From Flaveria trinervia (lineage: Eukaryota > Streptophyta > Magnoliopsida > Asterales > Asteraceae), in NCBI GenBank assembly GCA_025506515.1, contig CM046451.1, positions 46,263,212 through 46,327,211 of the forward strand: 64,000 bases of DNA, written 5' to 3'. The notes beneath the pieces are model-generated. The model made no database searches, had not been told where the DNA came from, and saw only the letters and a program-made list of their open reading frames with translations. Of this stretch, positions 46,275-57,529 are shown piece after piece (positions within the stretch are counted from its first letter, which is position 1; every line of letters begins with the position of its first letter). Position numbers and translations under genes: made by a program.

Positions 46275-47550
46275 ATGGATTCTCACAGTTTCTCAAAACT
46301 TGTCCATACACCTAAACCTCCTATGCTTAAACACAAATATGAGTTTAAGCAATGGAAAATCAGGTTCAGGAATTACATTACACGTGTACATCCTGATTTT
46401 TGGATCTCAATATGCAAAGGGCCACACATCCCTGTCACTCTGTCTGCAGATCAAGCTGCTATCTAGAAAACAGCAAGGATACCCATTGAAGATCTAACTC
46501 TTGATGATGAAGATTACAAGAAATTCAAGATTGATCTGAAAGATTAGTCTATCCTAACTCAAGCACTCAAGATGGATGTGCTGAAAAGATTGGAAAAGTA
46601 TGGTACTGCCAAAGCAGTATGGGATGCACTACGAATTATGTGTGAGGGAAGCAGTGAAGTTGCAGAAATTAACAAGGATAAGCTTGTTAATCAGTATGAA
46701 ACATTTCATCACTCCAAGAGGGAGTCCATATCCAAACAACTGCATAGATTTGTATAGTTGGTAAATGACTTGGAAATCATAGGAGTCACTTACAAGGTTA
46801 AGGAATTAAACAAGAAAATGCTGCATAGTTTCCAGAGACCTGGAAACCAAATGTGACAATGTTAAAGAACACTCTTGACTTAAGAGAACAACTCTAGACA
46901 AAATGATAGCCAAGATAGAAGCATTGGAGTTAGATGAAAGAAGTAGAAACTTGGGAGGACCCAAAGTGATTGAGGCATACAAATTTCCAACAGATCTCAT
47001 TCTGTGGAAAATGCCTTCATTACTGAAGAGGATGATTTCATCTCTTCAAGAGATCAACTGAATACCATAGGATTCATTGCAACTCCATCAACTAATCATC
47101 CATCAACATCATCCCAAGGATCCAGATTCACTGCTGCTCCTACAACCACTCCTGATGACCCAAGATCCGAAGAACAAAAGGCAACTAACAATGCCTTTGT
47201 TGCAAGCTTTGAAGCATATTTAGGAGGAAGACTCACATCAGCACATCTGATCCAGGAAGACTTAGAAGAAATGGATCCAGATGATGTAGAAGAAATAGAT
47301 CTGCAATGGCAAATGGCCATGATTGCTATGAGAGCAAAGAAATTTTTCTAAAATGGCAGAAAGCTCAGCGTTAATAAAAAATACAAAGCTTGGATATGAT
47401 AAATCCAAAGTGAAATGCTTCAATTGTGGCATGGCTGGCCACTTCTCCAGAGAATGCAATGCCCCCAAAAGAAACAACTTTCAAAGGAATTCTCAAAGCC
47501 AGCCATCCTCGCAGTCAAACTCAAACTTTCACTCCAATTATCATCAGTAG
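46275..47550 (+). pseudogene. K gag (several stops and shifts)
   Basis: Starts MDSHSFSKLVHTPKPPML, stops at 46464, and continues as 46572-46757 and 47004-47351. A zinc knuckle (CFNCGMAGHFSREC) lies at 47416-47457. The LVNQYETFHHSKRESI block is typical of copia gag. Particle protein; cannot be made intact. Confidence 0.87.
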
Positions 47551-49262
47551 CAGTATCATCATCCACAACAACATCAATCATATCAAAATCCACCTCAACT
47601 GACAAACCAAGCTCATGGAAGTAGTCAGTCATCTGCATATGCTCTTGTGATAAAGCAAGATGGAGTATGTGACTCCTGTATGAAAAAGAAGTCAAGCCTC
47701 AATTTCAAAATTATGCACTTATGGCTCACATCAACGATGGTCCATCTCCAATGCCTATTGAGGTAAAATCTAACCTTTGTAGTGAAAAATGTATTATTGA
47801 ACTGCAAGGTTATAGACAGCATAACCATAAACTTGCAGATAAAATAAAAGAAGAAGAGGTTAAGTTAGAGATGATTAAGAAAGAAATAAAAGGATTTGAA
47901 ATCAAAATAAAATCTCTCATCTCTGACATTGAGAAATTACATGGTGAAAAGTACACTCCTACAGCTGAGAATGAGCAACTGACTAAAAAGTTGGCTCAAT
48001 CTAAAGCTGAACATACACTTAATGAAGTGAAACTGGAAAAGTTTCAACTGTCTTCAGTTAAGCTGCAAGAGATGCTTGATTCTCAAAAGGATCCAAAGGA
48101 CATGTCAGGGATTGGGTATAACACTTGTCCTCCACCATACAATGACAACTACACTGTCATGCCTGACTTTGTTGCACTCAATGAGAAATTTGAACCTAAT
48201 ACTATTGAACCAAAAACAATAGTAAAACAGATCACAATCCTCAAAATCAACCAATTGTTTACATTAAAACTAATGAGGATAAAATCAGATTAGGATACCC
48301 AATCAAAATCAAAGAGTGTTTAGAGAAGGCAGTGAGTGTCATCAAACCCACAAGCCCCATAAAGGAAATTGTTCCATTTGTAAAAATCAAACCTTCTGTT
48401 TTAAAAGGTAAAAAGAAATTTATGAAGTCAGTGAAACCCACTACTGAAAGCAGTTCTGATAATGAGATTATATCTCCAAACAAAACAAGCAAATTTGATA
48501 AAGAGGTACAGAAAGGGTTGATGAAACAAAAACAACCAAGAAAATCTAACAAAAACGTTGATTTTGATTCATCCCCTAAGCAAAAGACAGTGGCTCAGCA
48601 GCAAATGAGAAAATCAGCTGAGTCCCACAAATCAATATCTGATTCAAGCAACAAAAAAATGTGTTGACATTTGTGATATGTTAATCACAAAAAAAGAGTG
48701 CTTTTACAATCAATATTGCTTTATCTATGACATGAACAACCACTCAACCAAAAACTATAATTTTAACAAATATTATTCAGTCTGTGATATGATCAATCAC
48801 AATACTTCTGATTGTTACTTCAATCAGAAGGGAATGAGAATTGCTCAGAACAAGCCCATCTCAACAACATCATCTCGCAAAACACAAGTCGGGGGTCATG
48901 TGCACACCAATCAATCTAGGACATCTAGATCACTCAATGACAGGAGTAAAACAAAAGAAATGTAGAAAAGTCAAAGAAACAATAATTACATTAATAAAAA
49001 ATTTGACTTTTCAAAACCTAAAATGATTTTTGAAAATCAAAAACGGTTTAAATTTCTTCAAAAGAATATAGATCAAAGATTTCACTACTCATGTGACTCT
49101 TTAATTGATGTCGATGAGAAGACTCTAGCAAAATATCATAAGCCATCTCCAAGGTCACCTCTTTAATTGATATCGTAATTTAGAGGAGAGTATGAAAAAG
49201 TCACCATTATGAATAGGAACGGGAAACCCAAGACCATCATGGCTTGGGTTCCTTACTCTTAT
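47551..49262 (+). pseudogene. K gag-pol linker: coiled coil and three knuckle-like repeats
   Basis: 47721-48293 is a lysine/glutamate-rich, heptad-like stretch ending in the MSGIGYN block also seen in A2. 48332-48667 is lysine/serine-rich. 48655-48830 carries three tandem units of about 20 residues ending in NQ or NK, resembling degenerate CCHC motifs (the third is VCDMINHNTSDC). It stops at about 49262 (PYSY then stop) before the protease. Confidence 0.7.
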
Positions 49263-49275
49263 TAGTTCTTTTTGT

Positions 49276-49690
49276 TTGCAGGCTTATCCACATATGTCCA
49301 ATAGCTTATGGTATGTGGACAATGGACGTTCCCTACACATGACTGGAGATCGTTCCCTCCTTGATGACTTCAATCATATACAAGGAACTACGGTGGCATT
49401 TGGTGGAGATTCACAAGGTGGAAGAATTACAGGTGAAGGATCTGTGACAAATGGGATGCTGAGCTTTGATAGAGTGTACTACTGTGAACAACTAACTTCA
49501 ATCTTCTAAGCGTGTCTCAGATCTGCGATAAGAAATATTCAACTCACATTACTGACACTCATTGCTATATTCTGAAACTGGGATTTCAGATCTCAGAAGA
49601 ATGGGTTGTCCTAAAGACTCCGAGGAAGAATAACACCTATGTCTTAAACCTGAATTCTACAACACCATTTGAAGAAACATGCCTTTTGTC
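49276..49690 (+). pseudogene. K protease (catalytic motif altered)
   Basis: LWYVDNGRSLHMTG: the catalytic Asp (49318-49320) is kept, but the Ser of the Asp-Ser-Gly triad is Asn. The frame stops at 49507 and resumes at 49512 (MSQICDKKY). Confidence 0.85.
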
Positions 49691-50333
49691 AAAAGCATTA
49701 TTTGATGAGTCCTAACTTTGGCACAGACGTTTGGGGCACACAAACTTTAAAAACATCAACAGATTGGTCAAAGGAAACCATGTCATTGGTATTCCACAAA
49801 AAGAATTTCACTTTATTAATCATTGTTTAGCGTGCCTCAAAGGAAAACAACATAAATCTTCTTATAAATCCAAGTTGGTGAACACAAACAATACTCCATT
49901 GAAGTTACTTCACATGGATCTGTCTGGACCAACTCATGTAATGAGCATTGAAAAGAAACAGTATTGTTTGGTGATCATTGATGACTTTTCACGATTTACA
50001 TGGCTTTTCTTCTTACTTCATAAAAATTAGGCATCTCAAATAATAAAAGACTTTATCACTAAAATAGAAAATCACCTTGATCATAAGGTCAAATCAATCA
50101 AAAGTGATAATGGAACTGAATTTAAAAATGAAGACTTGAGTTCTTTTTGTGCAACCAAAGGCATTGCTTATCAATTCAGTGCAGCTAGAACTCCTCAACA
50201 AAATGGGGTAGCTGAAAGAAGAAATAGAACACTAATTGAAGTGGCAAGGACAATGCTAGCCAATGCTAAACTGCCTATTACCTTTTGGGCAGAGGGAGTT
50301 AAACACTGTGCTTTATGCAAAATTGAACTCTGA
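49691..50333 (+). pseudogene. K GAG-pre-integrase and integrase
   Basis: LWHRRLGHTNF near 49720 and CLACLKGKQHKSS mark the zinc-binding part. The core shows LLHMDLSGPTHVMS, SDNGTEFKNE and NGVAERRNRTLIEVA, so the DDE triad is present. A stop at about 50028 divides the core. The frame ends at 50333. Confidence 0.9.
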
Positions 50334-51873
50334 TTGTAAAAGATAGTAACATGACTCCATATGAACTGCTTTTTCACCGAAAACCATTTATTGGATTTTT
50401 GAAGTCATTTGGTAGTAATGTCTCAATATTAAACAGCCAATACTATTTGGGAAAGTTTTCATCCAAGTCTGATGAAGGATTCTTTGTAGGTTATTCTTCT
50501 GTGTCAAAGGCTTACAGAGTGTTTAATCCTAGATTAAACATTATTGATGAATCAACCAATGTTCAATTCAAGGAACATTCGTTTCCCAAATCTACAAATG
50601 GTTCCGACTGGTTGTTTGATATTGACTCATTTACAAAATCATTTGATTAATTTCACTTGTCTGATGCAGGAAATCTATATTCAAGTGAAACATCTACAGG
50701 TGTAGAAAGAAGAGATGACTTTCCATTGATTCCTCCTACATCTACTAAATACATGAATGAAGATGTTCCTCTCTAAGCTGATCCCATCAGACAACCAACA
50801 TAAAACCAAAGTGTTTTAACTGAAGGAGGTCCAAGCCTATTACCGTCATATTCAGATAATCTGTCAACTGAAATCAGAAATAAAAAACAAGCTACTCCTA
50901 AAGCTAAAACACAAAAAAAATCAAATAATGGAAGCAATCACAGTGCTGCTGTAGTTGAAGCAGGAACTAAAACAAAGTCTAACTATCTTCATAATTCCCT
51001 AACAGTACAAAATGAATGTGCCTCTGACCATAATGAACTGAATGTCTCCAATCTTGATGTAACCATTATTGGTGACTCCATTCCAACCACCAGAATACAC
51101 AAGAATCATCCAGTTGAAACCATTATTGGTGAACTAATTGAAAGGGTGACAAGAAGCAAGTTCAGTATTGCAAACATCTGTTTGTTCTCATGCTTTCTGT
51201 GTCAAATAGTACCCAAGAACATCAAAGAGGCTCTTAAAGACAATAGCTGGATTGAAGCAATGCAGGAAGAATTGCTTCAATTCAAGAAGCAAGAAATATG
51301 GCAACTGGTAGATCTTCCTAAAGGACAATACCCTATCGGTACCAGATGGTTGTGCAAGAATAAGACTAATGATAGAGGGATCATCATCAGATACAAAAGA
51401 AGATTAGTGGCATAGGGATGCACTCAAGAGAAAGGAATCGATTATGACAAAGTGTTTGCACATATTGCCAGATTAGAAGCAATTAGAATCTTTCTAGCAT
51501 ATTCTACATCATGAAATTTACTGTTTATCAAATGGATGTGAAGTGTGCTTTCTTATATGGAAAGATCATTGAAGAAGTCTATGTGAGTCAACCACATGGC
51601 TTTGAAGATCCAGATTTCCCTCACAAAGTTTACAAGTTTGACAAAGCTCTGTACGGTCTTCATCAAGCACCAAGAAAGTGGTATGAGACTCTATCATCCT
51701 TTCTTCTTGAAAATGGATATAAAAGTGGAAAGACTTATCATACTCTCTTCAGAAGGAGAAGAGGAAAAGACATGTTGCTTGTCCAGATTTATGTGGATAA
51801 CATTATATTTGGCTCAACAAACAAGAAACTCTACAAAGATTTTGAAGACCTAATGCATTCAAAATTCCAATGA
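50334..51873 (+). pseudogene. K post-integrase linker and reverse transcriptase (YVDN)
   Basis: 50351-50650 holds FFVGYSSVSKAYRVFNP; then a broken serine/asparagine-rich linker. 51146-51415 carries the RT start (IWQLVDLPKGQYPIGTRW). 51511-51873 carries MDVKCAFLYG and ALYGLHQAPRKWYE. The catalytic YVDD is YVDN at 51790-51801, so polymerase activity would be lost even without the frame breaks. Confidence 0.92.
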
Positions 51874-52676
51874 CGGCAATGGGTGAACTCACTTTCTTCT
51901 TAGGAGTGCAAGTCCAACAGACAACAGATGGAATACAATGCTGAAGAAGTTTCATTTTGCTGACTGTCAGTATATTAGAATACCAGTTGATACCAATATG
52001 AAGATTGGTCTTGATCCAGATCGATCCATGATAGGCTCACTTATGTATCTAACTGCTAGCAGGCCTAATATTATGTTTGGTGTTTGTGTGTGTGCCAGGG
52101 ATCAAGCTGATCCAAATGAATCACATGTGAATGCAGTCAAGAGGATATTAAGATATGTGAAGGGCAAACCAGCTCTTGGGTTATGGTATCCAAAGGAAGG
52201 AGATTTTAATCTCTATGCTTTCACAGATAGTGATAATGGAGGATGCAACTTTAATAGAAAGTCCACATCTGGAGGTTGTTAATTTCTTGGTCCTAGACTG
52301 GTCTCTCGGCAATGCAAGAAGCAGACAAACGTATCTGAATCAACAGTAGAAGCTGAGTATATTGTAGCATCAGCCTGTTGCTTTCAAGTTCTCTGGATTC
52401 AAAACTAGATGCTTGATTATGGTTTTAACTTCTTGCACACACCAATTCACATTGAAAACACAACAGCTGTTTTCATAACAAATAATCCAGTTCAGCACTA
52501 AAAAATCAAAAACATTGAAATCAGATATCACTTTTTGAGAGACTGTGCTGAAAAAGGGTTGATCAAATTGATTCAAGTACCCACTGAAAATCAATTGGCT
52601 GATTTATTTACTAAGGCATTTGAACCTGGTAGGTTTGAATTCCTAGTTCAATCAATTGGCATGATTAATCTTGACT
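51874..52676 (+). pseudogene. K RNase H and end of pol
   Basis: MIGSLMYLTASRPNI, FTDSDNGGC, STVEAEYIVAS and NIEIRYHFLRD are readable to a final stop near 52676 (SIGMINLD), with several in-frame stops (52280 onward). Confidence 0.9.
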
Positions 52677-54049
52677 AAAACCAAAAACATCTAAAAATTA
52701 TTAGAAAATCTCAAGAAAATCACAAAAAGAAGTCAAATTTTACGAAGAAAAGAATATATGGGAAATGATATAATTAGAGTCGTTATATCATCACTGTGCT
52801 TAAGTTCAAAAAATTGCAAGACTGTAATGACTTACCAGATATATTGGTAGGCTCAACTTGGAAGAGAAGATACATGCAGTGATGAATAAAATCTTATCCA
52901 ATTTTGAAACACTCACCACAAAGTACAGGTATGTATTGGCTTATCTGAGTGCATGTGTGTGTAGTAACCTAAACACACTAGATAATGATACTTTATGAAT
53001 CTCTTTCACATACATCCACTTTCATCTTTGTTTTGCTAATCAAAGACCTGATGAAACATGCACATAGTGTAGATGTACTGATCCAAAAGATTCCCAATGA
53101 GGAACACATCAAAATTGGGTGAATCTACAAAAGCAATACATTCCAAGTGAATGAACAAAAGAATCCTATCATGGATCACCTTCCAAAGTGAAGTGAAAAG
53201 AATCCCAATGTGGATCATCATGAAAAGGATCAAAGTAAAAAGAATCCTAATGAGAATCAATGAAAATGAGCTCTCATAACTTAAGTAACCTCGTAAGGAA
53301 AGTTGTGAAAAAGTTCTACCATGCATTGTATAAGGATGGTTGATCATTCCATGCTTTTGTGTGTGAGGTACATATTGAATAATTAAATCAACCAAAAAAA
53401 CATGATAAATATCATTTGCATCAAAATATCAACCTGGTATGTTTAAGAGGACAAACATACCTTCAATCATCAAGTTCATAAACATGTCCATTTTATCATA
53501 GCACATGTGTAATGTAAGATTGATATGATCCCAAAAAATGACATCTTTCTCTTTATTATAAATAATCAAAATTATATCAAAAAGTTTTTAAAATCTTTAA
53601 AGTTCTATCCAGATGTGGATATAAACTTTAGGGGGAGTAATTTGAAATGTTTGATCAAATCTATATAGATTATTAATAGCTTAAATTACTTTCTTAAGAA
53701 TTAAAAACAAAACAAACAGAAAAATGCATGTGTTGGTGCAGAAGTTATACCATAGTATCTCATCCTACGCAGATTCTTGGAAACATGAAAAGTCCAAGAT
53801 CAGTCAAACAATGGGAAACTTGTATCACTTCTGGCATACATGTCAATCCAAGCAAGAATTGACAAATTCAACAGTCAACAACTTCATAAGACACAAATTC
53901 AATCAAAGACAGCCTTCATAACAAGAAAAATCAGAAGCAGAAAACATTAAATTTTGATTAAGTTCAAAATATTATGCAGGTAAGTGCATTGGTTAACACA
54001 GGTGAAGGTAACACATGCTTATAGCCAATGCATGTAACTTTTTATTTCC
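52677..54049 (+). other. K non-coding 3' region
   Basis: No domain recognised. AT-rich. 53150-53270 has three diverged copies of an AAAAGAATCC-containing unit. The env-like ORF seen at this position in A, H, C and E is absent. Confidence 0.6.
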
Positions 54050-54530
54050 AAGTAAAACTAATGCGGACAAAGATTGTACTCTACCGCATTAGTGTGTTAA
54101 AAGTATACATGATCAAGTAATTATGGATTTTATTCTATCGCATTTGCTATAGTGAGCAACTGCTGACAAAGTTTAATCAACCGCATTTGCTACAAGAGCA
54201 AATGCTAATAAAGTTTAATCAACTACATTTGCTGCAGTGAGCAAATGCTGACAAAGTTTAATCAACCGCATTTGCTACAGTGAGCAAATGCCGACAAAGT
54301 TTGATCAGTCGCATTTGCTACAGTGAGGAATGTTGAACAAGTTTTGTCAACCGCATTCGTTACAGTGCACAAATGCGGATAGAAGAAAACTAAAGTAACA
54401 AAACTTCCGCATTTGCTACAGTGTGTAAATGCGGATGCCTAAAATCACAAGTTAAAACTCTTCCGCATTTACAACAGTAAACAAATACGGATGTGTAAAA
54501 ACCATCCGCATTTGCTACAATGAATTAAAA
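54050..54530 (+). repeat. K post-pol dyad array
   Basis: Inverted repeats with GCATTTGCT/AGCAAATGC arms and ACTAATGCGG (54057-54066) with CCGCATTAGT (54084-54093). Units repeat about every 45-60 bp with AAAGTTTAATCAACC linkers. Uses the CCGCATT word of the K LTR. Confidence 0.87.
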
Positions 54531-54630
54531 ATCCAACTCAGGCAACACCTTTTATGCCTCCATAAGACCCAGTAGAATCTTCATAACCTCAATAACCACC
54601 CAACATTGAAAAACATAGGCTGTATGATCC

Positions 54631-54643
54631 TTAGGGGGAGTAT
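54631..54643 (+). other. K polypurine tract
   Basis: TTAGGGGGAGTAT immediately before the 3' LTR. Confidence 0.9.
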
Positions 54644-55561
54644 TGTTGGACCCTAAAAGGACCATACATGCTTATTCAATTGGTGAGTTGATTGTTGTTT
54701 TGCTGTGGTTCTCACAAGTCCAAGAACCAATGCGAATGAAGATCCTGTTGAATAGAAGAAATGCGGACAAGTGTTTGTTCTACCGCATTAACTAATACGG
54801 ATGGCTTAGAAGAAATGCGGACAAGTGTTTGTTCATCTGCATTTGTCAATGCGGATGACCAGAGAACAAATGCAAACAAGTGTTTGTTCATCCGCATTTG
54901 TTAATCCGGATGACCAGAGAAATGCGCAGAAGTATTTGTTCATCCGCATTAACAAAATGTGGATGACCAACATACTAATGTGGAAGACCAAGTGAAGAAA
55001 TGTTGATCAAGTTAACTCATCCGCATTTGCCAATGCGGATGACCAGACAAATGCGCACAAGTATTTGTTCATCCGCATTAACCAATACGGATGACCAACT
55101 TACTAATGTGGAACACTAAGTGAAGAAATGCTAATCAAGTCAATCTCATCCGCATTTGTCAATGCGGATGAACAAATGCGAATGAAGACATAGACTAATT
55201 CTGATGTAATAAGTTAGGGGTAGTTTAGTCATTTTGTAAAAGGCAACTTGTCCTCCTATAAATAGAATATACAACCTTGTATATGAGGTGACCGAAAAGA
55301 TAGAAAAAGACAGAAAATAGAGAGAGAAAATATAGAGGGAATAGACAATCAAAATATTCTTTGTATTTCATAAGTGCATTAATACTTTTCTTGCTAAACC
55401 CTAGCAGCCATTGTAATCAATCACCTTCATCAATATACAAAGCATTTGTGAGTATTTCTTCTACATCAAATGTTTCTTGATTGAATGATTCCACCATTCA
55501 ATCACTAACTCGATCATCATATTCAATTCTGAGTGAGAATCTCAATCTCACTCCCCGGTCA
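54644..55561 (+). repeat. K 3' LTR
   Basis: 918 bp. CATCCGCATT dyads at 54720-55180, including a perfect 10-bp inverted repeat (55147-55156 with 55161-55170). TATA box at 55255-55265. Confidence 0.93.
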
Positions 55562-56355
55562 ATGTACTCTCTTACCACTTGAGGAGCTGATTGAGCTGGA
55601 GAAGGCAACCTTGCTAATAAGAGAACAAGAAAAAGCAGCGATGGTGGCCTTGGAAGAAGAAAAGATGAGGAAAAAGGAGGAAGCTGATCAAAAGCTCAGG
55701 AGTGAAAGGATAGCTTTCTTGAACTCTAGAGGATTCTCTCTTGAAGAACTTGCTTTACACAATAATGATACGATCTTGTGGCTTGTAAACAAAGAACATG
55801 ATCAAATGGAAAAGGAGAGAAAAAAGGGCCTCTAAGAAAAAATAAAGGAGAAGAAGATGAAGGAAAATGATGTTGAGCTTGTAGCCATGAAGAAGTATAG
55901 GGAGAAAACCAGGATGAAAGACTATCTCAGGGCCCATGGCTTCTCAGGTAGGGAAGTTGGACCTATGTCTGTGAAGACCCTGCAACGTATTATCAGTGAA
56001 ATCAAGGCTGACATAAACTAAAGAAGAAGGAAAGAGATGTACCAAATAGTACAGGGGATGACTTTTACATCTACTCCATAACAATAGCCTCAACCCGGAC
56101 CTATCCCTTTCCTTTTCCCTAATAAAACTGAACCAACCACTAAGCCTTACACCCCTGAACCCACATCATCAACCTTATCCACTTCCTCACCCTCTCAATT
56201 CAAAAAAACCATCAAAACTACCCATCCTCAAACCTAAAACCTTACCCAGAACCCAAACCTCACTGACTAAACAACCACCTAAGTCATCCTCTCATCCATC
56301 TAATTCTCTTTCCTTAGAAGAATTCAAGGAGATCAAGACGAAGTACATAAGTTTA
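55562..56355 (+). pseudogene. Element E env-like ORF, C-terminal part
   Basis: The frame at 55562-55835 (lysine/glutamate-rich, RGFSLEELALHNNDTILWLV) and the following sequence to 56020 (HGFSGREVGPMSVKTLQRII) match element C. The tail to 56355 is proline/threonine-rich with stops and is cut by the LTR of A3. Confidence 0.75.
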
Positions 56356-57312
56356 TGACAGGATCAGAGATCTCAAGTTTGATGGATTAGAGTGTAACGC
56401 ATCGGAATAGAACAAGAATTAGACAAATTATAGCAAGAATTTGATATACGTATTCATTAAGAACAAATACGGTTGTAAAGAGAGAGTATATTTCTGTGAA
56501 GAGGAATGTAATAATATCAAATGTTTCTACTCAATCATTCACCGATTACAAATGGGTTGACACTCCTTATATAGAGTGCAATCACTGCTGATATCACGGG
56601 ATAGTGACATCTGGCAGATTTGTTACAAAAATAACTAAAACTTAACAAACTACTGAAATGTTCACAACTACTGAGAACATATCAGAGTGCTAAGTATAAA
56701 ACATAAAACTACTGATACGAAACTACTGAAACTACAATGACTGAAGAACAAGTTCTTCAGTCGTTTTACAAAACTATTGAAAACAAAAACATAAAACTAC
56801 TGAAAGAAAACCGTCACAACTACTGAAGAAGACCTCTTCAGCTATTGTGACAACGTGATACTTGGTCTTCAGCACTTGTGTCTTCAGCACTGTGTCTTCA
56901 GACTTTGTCTTCAGCACTTGTGTCTTCAGACTTTGTCTTCAGTACTTGTGTTCAGACTTTGTCTTCAGCACTTGTGTCTTCAGACTTTGTCTTCAGTACT
57001 TGTGTCTTCAGACTTGTCTTCAGCACTTGTGTTCAGACTTTGTCTTTAGCACTTGTCTTCAGACTTTGTCTTCAGCACTTGTCTTCAGACTTGTCTTCAG
57101 CTGTTGTGTTCAGACTTTGTCTTCAGCACTGTCTTCAGACTTTGTCTTCAGCTGTTGTGTTCAGACTTTGTCTTCAGCACTTGTCTTCAGACTTTGTCTT
57201 CAGCATTGTCTTCAGACTTTGTCTTCAGCTGTTGTGGACTTCAGTAGTTGTTGTGATGTCTGTGGAACTTAAGGTTTTTCTGATCCGGCTCATTGGTTCT
57301 TTTGGTCCAACA
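56356..57312 (-). repeat. A3 3' LTR
   Basis: 957 bp, TGTTGGACC at 57312 to CCTGTCA at 56356. A CTTCAGCACTTGT/CTTCAGACTTTGT array at 56860-57240 is more homogeneous and longer than in A1 and A2. TATATAA (minus) at 56567-56573. ORFs in all frames of the array are artefacts of its periodicity. Confidence 0.93.
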
Positions 57313-57325
57313 AACTCCCCCTGAA
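57313..57325 (-). other. A3 polypurine tract
   Basis: TTCAGGGGGAGTT on the minus strand, adjoining the LTR. Confidence 0.9.
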
Positions 57326-57529
57326 CCAATGCAGCCAAAACCTTAACTTTATTGAGGTCCCACTTATTGTTGGCAGTAAGATTGGTCTTTTTCCTTCTTG
57401 ATCAGCTAAGAAGATGACCTAATTAAGCACTGCCCTGGGAATAGATTTCTGAAATTTGGTTGGCATAGTATGGATAGGAGCCCTGACTTTGGGGAACTGG
57501 ACACAGGGCTGTGGTCCTATCCATGAAAT

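Larger units (their letters stand above)
45020..55561 (+). mobile_element. K: complete but decayed Ty1/copia retrotransposon, 10.5 kb, inserted in E
   Basis: Direct LTRs at 45020-45922 and 54644-55561, primer site, gag, protease, integrase, reverse transcriptase, RNase H, a 2-kb non-coding 3' region and a purine tract. Flanks share ATGT immediately outside both LTRs. LTR copies differ by several percent, and stops occur throughout pol, so it is older than A2. E env-like sequence continues on both sides. Confidence 0.94.

Noticed and set aside
53036..53395. 119-codon minus-strand ORF in the K 3' region
   Set aside because: AT-rich, no similarity to any frame in the other elements and no domain; likely chance.
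56855..57324. Four overlapping plus-strand ORFs with SSALVSSDFVF-type repeats
   Set aside because: All three frames are open because of the periodic CTTCAGACTTTGT array in the A3 LTR. They are antisense to the element and have no start context.
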